64,000 bases of DNA from Bin5 sp034422415 (lineage in GTDB: Bacteria > Chloroflexota > Anaerolineae > Caldilineales > Caldilineaceae), in contig OZ241871.1 in assembly GCA_965202955.1 (NCBI GenBank), positions 186,001 to 250,000 of the forward strand, given 5' to 3'. How positions within the stretch are numbered: position 1 is the stretch's first letter; each line of letters opens with the position of its first letter. The notes below the pieces were generated by a model that was not told where the DNA came from, did no database searches, and saw nothing but the letters and a program-made list of their open reading frames with translations. The position numbers and the translations under genes were made by a program. Of the stretch, positions 54,901-62,286 are shown piece after piece.

Positions 54901-55037
54901 CCAACCGCCCACACGACCCTCAGTACATCCTCCGCCTCATCGCCCAGGTCATCACCGTCAGTCTCGAAACCGACCAAATCGTCCGCAACCTCCCCGACCT
55001 CGCCACCGCCCCCCATCCCTCACCCCCCGCCGCCTGA
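51939..55037 (+). CDS. Single-chain restriction-modification enzyme (type ISP/IIG-like, N6-adenine methylase)
   Basis: A 1032-residue fusion. The N-terminal nuclease domain has Asp70 (IIDGAL) and Glu85-Ala-Lys87 (GYWEAKD), a PD-(D/E)XK site. A helical connector follows, then the gamma-type methylase with DPFVGTGNF (347-355, SAM motif I) and NPPY (453-456, catalytic). The C-terminal target-recognition region (about 560-1020) begins at the type ISP FPFYTYDEDGSNR boundary. The SF2 helicase of LlaBIII-like type ISP enzymes is absent, so it works more like type IIG. The DNA for the recognition part (about 53210-54380) is clearly less GC-rich than the rest, pointing to exchange of specificity. No ribosome binding site is obvious. 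Confidence 0.88.
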   Translation: MPALNIKHTYKPVENYYAALDKFTSLGVTHETAVRSAFQSLLQHCAKQPRWTLVPEHAVKAPGGKQIIIDGALIDDYHLVHGYWEAKDIHDDLHAEVNGKFAAGYPRDNILFQTPKRAMLYQNGSLVLDADLTDPQQLIDTLQTFFGYRPQEYAVWEEAVAQFKERVADIGQGLAKRIRRERGDNQAFTTAFAEFLEKCRQAINPDLSEAAVEEMLIQHMLTERLFRTVFNNPDFVHRNVIASEIDSVIAALTSRSFSRADFLGKLDNFYVAIEHAASTISDFTQKQHFLNTVYEQFFQGFSVEVADTHGIVYTPQPIVDFMVRSVAAILEHEFDRRLEHEGVHIIDPFVGTGNFIVRMMQEIPKTALPHKYDSELHCNEVMLLPYYIASMNIEHEFYDATGSYAPFSGICLVDTFELASEDRPHQLGLDFMTANFARVETQQEQNITVIIGNPPYNMGQLDENDNNKNRKYATVDKRIRDTYAEDSSATLKSALYDPYVKAIRWASDRIGEEGIVAFITNSSFLDALAFDGMRKHLAEDFDTLYVLDLGGNTRKGLNVSDSSVFGIQVGVSINLFIKRMHDDRQELRINYFRTNDKWTRTKKLDFINKRRNVSRIQWESINPDKSHTWLTRGLHLEFESFVPLGTKSAKVEKKEPASVIFHKFSTGVLSGRDAWVYNFSHNDLADNVEQMIDTYNEHVSRWKTKSNRNIDIDEFVVNDHTRISWSATLKNHLKKGRIADFAGHSVRHSFFRPFTTTCLYYDRTLIDRLSLFPSIFPTTDTETDNRVIWLKVGASWPMFSLVVNKIPNRLPQSGSQCFPFYTYDEDGSNRRENITDWALERFRTHYHDNAITKWDIFHYVYGLLHHPAYRERYQANLKRELPRIPFAPDFRSLAEAGARLAHIHVNYEDQPKFPLSQIETPHTVLDWRVEKMRLSKDKTQLHYNNFLTLDGIPPEAFNYCLGNLSALEWIIDQYRVTTDTKSGILNDPNRPHDPQYILRLIAQVITVSLETDQIVRNLPDLATAPHPSPPAA

Positions 55038-55376
55038 TCACGCCCATCCCCTGATCCCATAAGTCACAGTTGACAAGTCCCCTCCCCGTAGAGGCAGGCC
55101 TCGTGCCTGCCCTCTTCCTGCAATCCGCACCCTGCAGTTCCGCACCCCAGAGCAAGACCCTTCAGAACCTGCTACATCGATCTCGCAGTCAAACAAGCTC
55201 ACCCCCCTCTCACCGCCCACCAAAAACCAATTTCCCCAATTCCCCTGCAAGAGAATTCAGAACCCGCTACTCTGTTATTGCAACCTTGCAAAAACCACGC
55301 GCCGCACACGCGCGGCCCTTACATAATAGGGACAAATTCTCCATCTCAAAGCAAGAGACTTCAGAACCTGCTACAT
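55038..55376. repeat. Non-coding stretch with three 25-bp imperfect direct repeats
   Basis: This gap has no gene. It holds three copies of a unit close to GCAAGAGNCTTCAGAACCTG followed by CTAC, at about 55152-55177, 55247-55270 and 55351-55376, spaced about 96 and 104 bases. The last abuts MITE copy B. Their role is unknown; they may be remnants of another repeat family. Confidence 0.6.
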
Positions 55377-55906
55377 TAGGGCTCGTTGACATTTTCAAGG
55401 TGTGTCGAGAAGGCAAGCTCTTTCGGCTGCGTTCGGTGAAAAGGCAGGGTTTCAAAGCGGGCTGAAGAGACACAGTTTCAGTGTAACTGCACGAAAAGCC
55501 GGGCTGGGCGCTCTCTGAACACAGGTCATGCGCTCGCACGGGAACAGGTAAACGCTCATACGAGCGTTTACGAGAGATCCACGAGCGTTTGCGAGCGTTT
55601 GCGGGAAAAAATTTTCAAGAGACAGAACATCGCTTATTCACAACAATATAATAGTTATCTGATAGCCAGAAATTCATGTGCGTTCCATTTGAAACCAAGA
55701 GTTTTTGCATGGGCTGTGGCCTGACATCGCAGGCGTCTCACTCGCTCCATTGACACTCGCAAGCTCGTGAACCCGTTTGGGATCTGCATTAGAAACGATA
55801 GGGCGCTGGACCCCTGGCGCACGGCCAGATATCGTCTGATCCCCCACTTCTCCACTTTCGATTGCGCGGGTCTTGCCTGCTCCATTGAAATGTCAACGAC
55901 TCCTAG
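55377..55906. mobile_element. MITE copy B (530 bp)
   Basis: The same 530-bp length as copy A, with TAG direct repeats at both edges and terminal inverted repeats TAGGGCTCGTTGACATTT and TAGGAGTCGTTGACATTT. The internal palindrome (near 55552-55573) has one mismatch compared with copy A, and CGAGCGTTTGCGAG repeats follow it. Non-coding. It lies 71 bases from the IS5-family element with matching ends. Confidence 0.88.
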
Positions 55907-55976
55907 TACTACAGCCAACTTAGAAAACCCGCCGCGTTCTTGCGGCCCCTACACAAAGAGGACACATAACTGGCCA

Positions 55977-56450
55977 CTAGGGATCGTTGACATTTCGGTC
56001 AAGCCATAAGAATGTAGCGGCAAAGTGCAGGAAAGCGATGAAACGCCGTGCGAGTTTGTCATAGCGGGTGAAAATGCGTCGATACCACTCAGTTCTGTTG
56101 ATGAAGCGTTCGACGATGTTGCGTTCTCGGTAGCGGATTCGGTCACAGTCCCGTGGTTGCCTACGATTGCGGCGGGAAGGGATGACCACCTCGACCTGGT
56201 GGACTGCGAGCAGCTCTCGCAACGGGTCAGAAGCGTAGCCTTTATCGGCAATAACGGCATCAAAATGGAAAGGGGCGAGCAACGATTCAGCTTGGGAGAG
56301 GTCATGGCGTTCAGCGCCAGTCAAGATGAACTTCAGGGGAAAGCCAAGCGCATCGACGAGGAGATGGATCTTGCTGCTGAAGCCACCCCGGCTCCGACCT
56401 AGGCCCTGTTCTTGCTGACCGCCCCCTTTTTGGAGCCGCCTGCTGCGCAC
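55977..56450 (-). CDS. IS5-family transposase, C-terminal frame (orfB)
   Basis: Encodes the second and third acidic residues of the DDE catalytic site: Asp in VIADKGYASD and Glu in RNIVERFINRTEWYRR, followed by the family YxxxK-like helix. It overlaps orfA by 52 bases in the -1 frame and lacks a ribosome binding site. It is probably expressed as a fusion by frameshifting at CAAAAAG (56426-56432, minus strand). The stop codon is completed by the base flanking the element. Confidence 0.85.
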   Translation of the reverse strand: MRSRRLQKGGGQQEQGLGRSRGGFSSKIHLLVDALGFPLKFILTGAERHDLSQAESLLAPFHFDAVIADKGYASDPLRELLAVHQVEVVIPSRRNRRQPRDCDRIRYRERNIVERFINRTEWYRRIFTRYDKLARRFIAFLHFAATFLWLDRNVNDP

Positions 56451-56806
56451 ATATGGGCGCGTACAGCTGTACTATCGGGCATGACCGCTGCCATCTCCGG
56501 GTCTTGGGCGAACTGTACGAACATGTCGGCCCAAACACCGTTCTCTTCCCAGCGTGCGTAGCGTTTGAAAACAGTGTTCCACTTGCCAAAGTCGGCTGGC
56601 AGTTCACGCCACTGCGCGCCGGTGCGCAGTATCCAGTGAACTGCCTCGACGAAACGGCGACACTTCTCCTCTTGCCCGGCATAGGCACGAGGGTGTCCTT
56701 GCAAAAAGGCGTACAGCTTCTGCCACTGACGGTCGGCAATCTTATAGGTAGACATCCTACGATTGTCGCCCATTTGACAGAATCCTTCAAACGTCAACGA
56801 GACCAA
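55978..56806 (-). mobile_element. IS5-family (IS427-like) insertion sequence with frameshifted transposase
   Basis: An element of about 829 bp bounded by TAGGGATCGTTGACATTT on the left and TTGGTCTCGTTGACGTTT inverted on the right. These ends match the three MITEs in the window, so its transposase could have moved them. It carries two overlapping transposase frames. The right end no longer shows the TAG flank, so it may be diverged. Confidence 0.88.
56399..56755 (-). CDS. IS5-family transposase, N-terminal frame (orfA)
   Basis: A 118-residue frame from MSTYKIADRQW. It holds the N-terminal DUF4096-like domain (RFVEAVHWILRTGAQWRELP, FGKWNTVFKRYARWEENGVW) and the first catalytic Asp (MPDSTAVRAH). 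It ends shortly after the slippery AAAAAG run, and a -1 slip there joins it to orfB. The start at 56755 is chosen by homology; the frame is open to 56806. Confidence 0.85.
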   Translation of the reverse strand: MSTYKIADRQWQKLYAFLQGHPRAYAGQEEKCRRFVEAVHWILRTGAQWRELPADFGKWNTVFKRYARWEENGVWADMFVQFAQDPEMAAVMPDSTAVRAHMCAAGGSKKGAVSKNRA

Positions 56807-56857
56807 TCAGAGCTTACCAAACATAATTTGCTATAATTGCAGAATCATGATATAGAG

Positions 56858-57783
56858 CCTCTAACAAAAAGGGGTCAGGCGTCGGAAGCAGATGATTGAA
56901 CAGCCCAGGGAGAGGAAGGCTTCATGGATGTCAGCACGGCGCGCGTAGCGCACCCGCAGCCGGCGGAACTGGCGCAGCCAGCCCAGGGTCCGCTCCACCA
57001 CCCAGCGGTACACACCCAGTCCGCTGCCGTGTTCCGCCCCGCGACGGGCCAGCGCCGGCGCGATGTGGCGCTCTCGCAACGCCTTGCGATGCCGCTGGGA
57101 ATCATAGGCCCGATCCCCATACAGACGCGCCGGCCGGCGCCGGGGACGGCCGCGGCGGCCGCGCACCGGCGGCACGCCATCCACCAGAGGCAGCAGTTGG
57201 GTTACGTCATGGCGGTGGGCACCGGTCAGAGTTGCCGACAGCGGGATCCCATTGGCGTCAGTGAGCAGGTGATGCTTACTCCCCGGCTTGCTGCGGTCGG
57301 TAGGATTGGGGCCGGTTTTTTTTCCGCCCCCCACGGCGCGCAGGGCTGCGCTGTCCACGCTGGCCCGCGACCAATCAAGACGGCCCGCCTCTTGCAGTTG
57401 AGACAAGAGGGTCTCATGCAGCTTTTGCCACACCCCGGCCGCCTGCCAATCCCGCAGCCGACGCCAGCAGGTCATCCCAGAGCCGCAGCCCATCTCCTGG
57501 GGCAGCATCTCCCAGGGTATGCCGCTCTTCAGCACGAACAGAATGCCGGTCAGGGCTTTGCGGTCCTCCACGGGCTTGCGTCCCGGGTTGCGCAACCGCC
57601 GCGGCTTGGCCGGCGGCAGCAGCGGCTCTACGAGCTCCCATAGCTCGTCGCTTACCAAAGGTTTGGCCATCAGACGCTACCTCCCAGTTCCTCAATCATG
57701 CACGACGCCGCTGCGCCGCAGCTGCAGGGACTGCGGAGACTTTAGCCCGCTAAACATGGATTGACAAACCTTTTTGTTAGGGG
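56858..57783 (-). mobile_element. Second IS5-family insertion sequence
   Basis: About 926 bp, with inverted ends CCTCTAACAAAAAGG (left) and CCCCTAACAAAAAGG (right, inverted). Its ends are unrelated to the first IS and the MITEs. It carries one intact transposase gene whose stop lies within the left end. It has inserted into the 3' end of the DUF2971 gene. No clear target duplication is visible. Confidence 0.9.
56861..57670 (-). CDS. IS5-family transposase, single frame
   Basis: A 269-residue complete transposase. The N-terminal DUF4096 domain contains PLVSDELWELVEPLLPP and GILFVLKSGIPWEMLPQEMG. The catalytic acidic residues are Asp in ASVDSAALRA, Asp in LYGDRAYDSQ and Glu in WVVERTLGWLRQFRRL. 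Unlike the neighbouring IS, no frameshift is needed. It is likely still active in principle. Confidence 0.92.
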   Translation of the reverse strand: MAKPLVSDELWELVEPLLPPAKPRRLRNPGRKPVEDRKALTGILFVLKSGIPWEMLPQEMGCGSGMTCWRRLRDWQAAGVWQKLHETLLSQLQEAGRLDWSRASVDSAALRAVGGGKKTGPNPTDRSKPGSKHHLLTDANGIPLSATLTGAHRHDVTQLLPLVDGVPPVRGRRGRPRRRPARLYGDRAYDSQRHRKALRERHIAPALARRGAEHGSGLGVYRWVVERTLGWLRQFRRLRVRYARRADIHEAFLSLGCSIICFRRLTPFC

Positions 57784-59205
57784 TTCTTGGGCAGTATAGA
57801 GAGGCATCATCCAGAAAAATTTGCCTTGGATATCTCCATGCACCGGGGAATAGTATGCGTCGTAAAACTCGAAGCTTCCCCGCCTGATCTCTGCGCACTT
57901 ACGTGTAATGATGTCCATGATCTTCTCCCTGTGTTCGTCCGACATACCTAGTCCAAACACTATGCCCTTCAACGACATAAAGTCATAAGTCAAGGTTCGA
58001 GCGTGACTATCTAAGGCGCCTCCACTCCCAGGGTCCAGCACCAGACGGTATTCTTGCTCGTATTCCCAGTCTCCTGTCTTGAACGTGATGTCTTGGTAGA
58101 AGGCGCCCAAGTCTTGCCTTATCTGGAGATCTCCGTCCCCCCTAGCATCCAAGAGGCCAGCACAGTCAGACATGTTTCCATGGTCGTCTGTGTACCACGA
58201 TTTTCGCAGATAGGTTGATGGTTGATTTGTGAGCGACCTGAAGAACTCGACTTCGTTAGATGTGCCTCCATAGTGAATCCTGTAGAACGGTAACGTTTTG
58301 ACGATTGCCTTGGCGTTGGCACTATCGTGTTTACCGGGGCCAGTGACTTCCTTCAAGGCTATGCTGGCTCCATTGGCCGTGTCTTCTGCCTGGAATATCA
58401 GACAAGCGCCTTTGTGCCCATCTCCGTAATGCCCCCACATAGACGAATTGTTGAATCCCTTGGTAAAGCAGGCAGTGTACCAATTTGCTTTGGACAGACG
58501 GCGCAAGTAATCGACGTACAAGGTTGGAATGCGTGACATGAGATGCGGTGTGTTGCGGAAGGCATCGAGTTTGACCTGGAGCAAATGGGCAGCTTCGCTG
58601 TTCGCCGCGGCTCGCATCATGGCGGCCGCTTTGGAATCTTCCCATTCTTCCAATTGGTCATGCAATTCAATTGGGGTAACTGGCGGCTTGTAATGGCCAA
58701 GCGTATAAGGCCAGTCTTCCGCCGAAATAACGTCGAACTGTATGTAGACTTCTCGGATTAATGACAGACTGTAAGCATGTATCGCACGTATACACAGTAT
58801 GAGCTCTTCTTGCCTGACGCGCCTCTGTGTCTCTGCCAGTCTGTTAACGAGATGGTGCATTCGGTCGTTATTCTTCGCCATCGCCCAGATGAGTTGAGAA
58901 AACACTTTTGTCAGAGGGGCCAGATCATTCTGCCATCCAGGTGAGTAGGGTATGCTCTGTGGGTCTGAAAGCACCTCCACGCCGCGGGTTACAGCGTTTT
59001 GGAAATGCCAATGCAAGAAGTCGACGTAATTCTTGAACAGGTTTTGCCATACGATCTGGTCCCCGACCCAGACGATGTCGTGTAGACCCTCCATTGGGTC
59101 ATTGAGGTCCTCCGGCGCAGCGAAGAAGATTGTTTGACGTTCAAGTTCGGCATATTCGTCGCCCAACAGCTGTTCGACGCTCCTGAATCTGTAGAATTCA
59201 GTCAT
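57742..59205 (-). CDS. DUF2971-like protein, 3' end replaced by IS sequence
   Basis: A 487-residue protein. The N-terminal FYRFRSVEQLLGDEYAELERQ and the NDPMEGLHD segment match DUF2971, a family of unknown function often found among accessory and defence genes. A central HYGGTSNEVEF and WEYEQEYRLVLDPG region is also typical. The last 14 residues (PLTKRFVNPCLAG and stop) are encoded by the inserted IS, so the native end is lost, probably by only a few residues. The gene is AT-richer than the rest of the window. A small gene lies upstream on the same strand with a 36-base gap. Confidence 0.78.
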   Translation of the reverse strand: MTEFYRFRSVEQLLGDEYAELERQTIFFAAPEDLNDPMEGLHDIVWVGDQIVWQNLFKNYVDFLHWHFQNAVTRGVEVLSDPQSIPYSPGWQNDLAPLTKVFSQLIWAMAKNNDRMHHLVNRLAETQRRVRQEELILCIRAIHAYSLSLIREVYIQFDVISAEDWPYTLGHYKPPVTPIELHDQLEEWEDSKAAAMMRAAANSEAAHLLQVKLDAFRNTPHLMSRIPTLYVDYLRRLSKANWYTACFTKGFNNSSMWGHYGDGHKGACLIFQAEDTANGASIALKEVTGPGKHDSANAKAIVKTLPFYRIHYGGTSNEVEFFRSLTNQPSTYLRKSWYTDDHGNMSDCAGLLDARGDGDLQIRQDLGAFYQDITFKTGDWEYEQEYRLVLDPGSGGALDSHARTLTYDFMSLKGIVFGLGMSDEHREKIMDIITRKCAEIRRGSFEFYDAYYSPVHGDIQGKFFWMMPLYTAQEPLTKRFVNPCLAG

Positions 59206-59241
59206 CGTTGCCTCAAATCGTGTGTGGTCGGTCTCTGTCTG

Positions 59242-59505
59242 TCAATTGTCATGACCTCCACCAACATCGAGTAACTCGGAAAGTGGCTTGACGCGTTGCT
59301 TGAGTTTCTCTGCGAGACTCTCATCTTCACGAACGCGAGTTACGACCATGCGCTCGTAGTCAGCCCGGTTCCTGCATCCTAGAGTCGTCGCGATTCTCTC
59401 GAAGACGCTGCTCTCCCTAAGTGGATACCGGGCGACTAGCCCATCTAGGTCTCCCGATTCAACGAGACCTTTGAAGCAGTTCAATTCGTCCTGATAGGGG
59501 TTCAT
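59242..59505 (-). CDS. Small hypothetical protein upstream of the DUF2971 gene
   Basis: An 87-residue helical protein from MNPYQDELNCFKGLVE, with no recognised domain. The frame is open to 59550 but there it overlaps the start of the divergent gene, so 59505 is chosen. The 36-base gap to the DUF2971 gene suggests one operon. Its composition is AT-richer than the window average. It might be a partner of the DUF2971 protein, but no evidence beyond position supports this. Confidence 0.6.
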   Translation of the reverse strand: MNPYQDELNCFKGLVESGDLDGLVARYPLRESSVFERIATTLGCRNRADYERMVVTRVREDESLAEKLKQRVKPLSELLDVGGGHDN

Positions 59506-59549
59506 AGTCCCATAAATTATGGAGAATAGTACTAAGAGGGAGATCTGCA

Positions 59550-59843
59550 ATGGATAAGAAACTCGTTGTTCGTCTCTTGGAGACGGCTAATGAATGTAAA
59601 GGGAAACACAGGTTGTTCGATCCGCTAATCAAATCTGGCTATTCCTCTAGCCAAATCGACGAGGCCGTTTCGTTCTGTATAGAAAATGGACTACTCGACA
59701 ATCGAACGTTCAGGTCCGAATACAACCCTGGCCCTGAGAACGACGACGAATGGTGGGCAATGGGGCTGTCAGACGAGGGGTTCCAAGCTCTGGACGATCT
59801 AAGCAAAATTCACGGGTCAAGAGAGGACTTGGGATTGTACTAA
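59550..59843 (+). CDS. Small hypothetical protein, winged-helix/DUF2513-like
   Basis: A 97-residue protein opening MDKKLVVRLLETANECKGKH, followed by YSSSQIDEAVSFCIENGLLD and ending with WWAMGLSDEGFQALDDL. The layout resembles DUF2513, a winged-helix family often carried by phages and genomic islands. The ATG has AAGAGGGAGA upstream. It is divergent from the small gene before it, with only 44 bases between their starts, and may repress that operon; this is inference. Confidence 0.65.
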   Translation: MDKKLVVRLLETANECKGKHRLFDPLIKSGYSSSQIDEAVSFCIENGLLDNRTFRSEYNPGPENDDEWWAMGLSDEGFQALDDLSKIHGSREDLGLY

Positions 59844-59979
59844 CCTCTTACTAAGATTCTGTCTCGACAAGAATGTTTTGAGCATTCGATCAAATTGGCT
59901 GCAAATTTGATGCTAAAAAGACTAGACAATTTCGATATTGTCAAGTACAATAGGAACGAGAGTGCGCTCTCACGTTTTG

Positions 59980-60054
59980 CACCCCCGGCCGGACTCGAAC
60001 CGGCGACCTTATCTTTGGCGGAGATACGCTCTAGATCCACTGAGCTACGGGGGC
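59980..60054 (-). tRNA. tRNA-Gly(GCC)-like gene lacking U33
   Basis: A complete cloverleaf is visible. The acceptor stem GCCCCCG pairs with CGGGGGT (1-72 is G-U). The D arm is GCTC/GAGC, the anticodon stem TATCT/AGATA with loop CCGCCAA, and the T arm GCCGG-TTCGAGT-CCGGC. The anticodon is GCC (Gly). Position 33, almost always U, is C, the discriminator is G where bacterial Gly tRNAs have U, and no CCA is encoded. It may be a decayed or specialised tRNA. Confidence 0.7.
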
Positions 60055-60140
60055 GCGGAAAACGCTGAGAGCGCACCTTTCATTGTAACCGCGACGCCAG
60101 ATGGTTGTCAAGTTAGGTAGACAAATCTGGACCAATCAGA

Positions 60141-60163
60141 CCGCCTCAAATCGAGGCGGTTTA
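60141..60163 (+). terminator. Hairpin with short T-run
   Basis: CCGCCTC-AAATC-GAGGCGG (60141-60159) is followed by TTTATTAATT on the plus strand. It looks like an intrinsic terminator for plus-strand transcripts, perhaps of the gene at 59550, which lies 300 bases upstream with the tRNA gene on the opposite strand between them. Confidence 0.5.
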
Positions 60164-60241
60164 TTAATTCCGCAGACCAATACGTTTCGCCTCAGATCAC
60201 AATAGACACAACTTGCAATTTATTGCAATATGTGGTAAAAT

Positions 60242-60426
60242 TAGGTTCCGTTGACATTTCTGAAAAACATTCAAAGAGGCGACAATTGCAAGCTTTCCGA
60301 GACCAGTTTGGACTCTGATTCACCTGATTGGCGTGAACGAAGCCTGCCTAGGAAGCCAGCGCCGTTAACTGTGTCCACCATATAATTCAAAAAACTGTAG
60401 TTCAGACAAATGTCAACGAGCCCTAG
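60242..60426. mobile_element. MITE copy C (185 bp)
   Basis: A short element with TAG direct repeats at both edges and ends TAGGTTCCGTTGACATTT and TAGGGCTCGTTGACATTT (inverted). It shares only its ends with copies A and B, and the interior is different. Non-coding. It fits a second, shorter MITE type moved by the same IS5-family transposase. Confidence 0.85.
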
Positions 60427-60453
60427 TATCGGTATAATTCCCCCCACTAACCA

Positions 60454-62283
60454 CTATCCACTGGTTTTCACTGACCACTGATCAGCGGCCACCGACCACT
60501 GCAGTTCGCGCTCATCCCGAAACTGCCGCGTATACAGATCGTAATACCTGCCCCGCAAGCGGATCAGTTCCGCATGGCTCCCCTCCTCCAGGATCCCCCC
60601 ATCCTCGATCACCAGAATCCGGTCCGCCTTCCGGATCGTCGACAGCCGGTGCGCGATGACAAAGCTCGTCCGCCCAACCATCACCTTGTCCATCGCCTCC
60701 TGGACCAGCGCCTCCGTCAGCGTGTCCACCGAGCTCGTCGCCTCATCCATGATGAAGATATCGGGGTCCGCCAGAATCGCACGCGCCAGGCTCAACAGCT
60801 GCGTCTGCCCCACCGAAAGCAGCACCCCGCCCTCGCCCACCTGGCTCCCGTACCCATCCTCCAGCGCCGCGATGAAACCGTGCGCGCCCGCCATGCGCGC
60901 CGCCTCCTCCACCTCCTCGTCGCTCGCGTCCAGCCGCCCGTACCTCAGATTGTCCCGGATCGTCCCCGAAAACAGGTACGGCGTCTGCAGCACCACCCCA
61001 ATCCGGCTGTGAATCCCGTGCAGCGTCCACCCCGTGTAGTCGCGCCCGTTGATCAGAATCCGCCCGCCCGTCGGCTCATAGAACCGGCACAGCAGGTTCA
61101 CGATCGTGGACTTGCCCGCGCCCGTCGGCCCCACCAGCGCGATCCTCTCTCCCTGCGCCACCCGCAGGCTGAAGGAACGCAGCACCGGCTTCTCCTCCTC
61201 GTAGCGGAACTCCACCTCCTCAAATGCAATATCGCCGCGCAGGCTGCCCGGCTCCAGCGCGCCCGCCCGCTCCTCGATCTCCGGCGACGCATCGATCAGA
61301 CTGAAGATCCGCTCCCCCGACGCAATCGCCTGCTGCATCTCCGCATAGACGCGCGCCATCTCCTGCACCGGCATCAGCATGAAGGTGATATAGAAGATGA
61401 AGGCCTGGATCCCGCCAATCGTGATGCCGCCCAGCTGGTAGTTCCACCCCCCATAGAGAACAACCGCCGACACGCCCAAAGCAGTGACCAGCTGCACCGC
61501 CGGCAGAAACAGCGCCGACAGCCATCCCGCCCGGTAACCCGCCCGGTACATCGTGCGCGTCAGCCCGCGGAACGCCGTCAGGTTCGCCTCCTCCCGCCGC
61601 AGCGACTTCACCACGCGCACGCCGGTGATGTTCTCATTGTACGCACCCGTGATCCTCGAGTTCGTCTTGCGCACCTGCCGGTACTCCGCCAAAATTCGCT
61701 TCTTGAACTGGATCGCCGTCACCGCCAGCACCGGCGCCACCGCCGCCGCAATCAGCATCATCCGCCAATCGATGAAGGCCATATAGCATAGCGAAACAGC
61801 GATGCCCACAACGCCCCACAGCAGGTCCAGAAAGCCCCACGAGACCAGCTCGCCAACCCGCGTGGCATCGGACGTCAGCCGGCTCATCAGCCACCCCACC
61901 GGCGTGCGGTCATAGTAGGACAGCGACAGCTCCTGCAACCGCCCGTACATCGCCTTGCGCAGATCGTACTGCACCCGCTCCCCCAGCCGCGACGCGCAGA
62001 AGATGAAGCCCAACACCCCCAGCGCGATGGCAAAAGCCGTCAGGCCGTACTGCAGCATCAGGCCCGCCACCGCGTCCGCGTCGCCCGCCAGGATGGCGTC
62101 GTCGACCAGCCGCTTGCCCAGCAGCACCAGGTAGCCGTCCGCAAGCGCCGTCACAACCAGCGCCAGAATATAGCCGAAAAAGAGCCGCCAGTGCACCAGC
62201 CCCTGCCGCAGCATCCGCACCACGGTCTGCCCGTTGAACTCGGTGCTGAACTCCTCTTCCTCGAAATAGCTGTCCTGTGCCAT
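60454..62283 (-). CDS. ABC transporter ATP-binding/permease protein, heterodimer partner with catalytic Glu
   Basis: A 609-residue half transporter with six membrane helices (about 30-330) and a nucleotide-binding domain. Walker A lies near 384-392 (GPTGAGKST, Lys391), the signature is LSVGQ (489-493) instead of LSGGQ, and Walker B is MDEATSS with catalytic Glu514. The changed signature faces the partner's degenerate site. It exports a drug or lipid. It starts at ATG 62283 (or GTG 62286) immediately after the partner's stop. The tail QWSVAADQWSVKTSG comes from a simple CAGTGGTC-like DNA repeat and is probably not functional. Confidence 0.92.
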   Translation of the reverse strand: MAQDSYFEEEEFSTEFNGQTVVRMLRQGLVHWRLFFGYILALVVTALADGYLVLLGKRLVDDAILAGDADAVAGLMLQYGLTAFAIALGVLGFIFCASRLGERVQYDLRKAMYGRLQELSLSYYDRTPVGWLMSRLTSDATRVGELVSWGFLDLLWGVVGIAVSLCYMAFIDWRMMLIAAAVAPVLAVTAIQFKKRILAEYRQVRKTNSRITGAYNENITGVRVVKSLRREEANLTAFRGLTRTMYRAGYRAGWLSALFLPAVQLVTALGVSAVVLYGGWNYQLGGITIGGIQAFIFYITFMLMPVQEMARVYAEMQQAIASGERIFSLIDASPEIEERAGALEPGSLRGDIAFEEVEFRYEEEKPVLRSFSLRVAQGERIALVGPTGAGKSTIVNLLCRFYEPTGGRILINGRDYTGWTLHGIHSRIGVVLQTPYLFSGTIRDNLRYGRLDASDEEVEEAARMAGAHGFIAALEDGYGSQVGEGGVLLSVGQTQLLSLARAILADPDIFIMDEATSSVDTLTEALVQEAMDKVMVGRTSFVIAHRLSTIRKADRILVIEDGGILEEGSHAELIRLRGRYYDLYTRQFRDERELQWSVAADQWSVKTSG

Positions 62284-62286
62284 CAC

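Noticed and set aside
55152..55376. CRISPR-like array from the three 25-bp repeats
   Set aside because: Only three diverged copies with spacing near 100 bases and no cas genes.
59980..60054. tRNA as an integrase attachment site for the AT-richer island
   Set aside because: No integrase gene and no second copy of the tRNA 3' end were found in the window.
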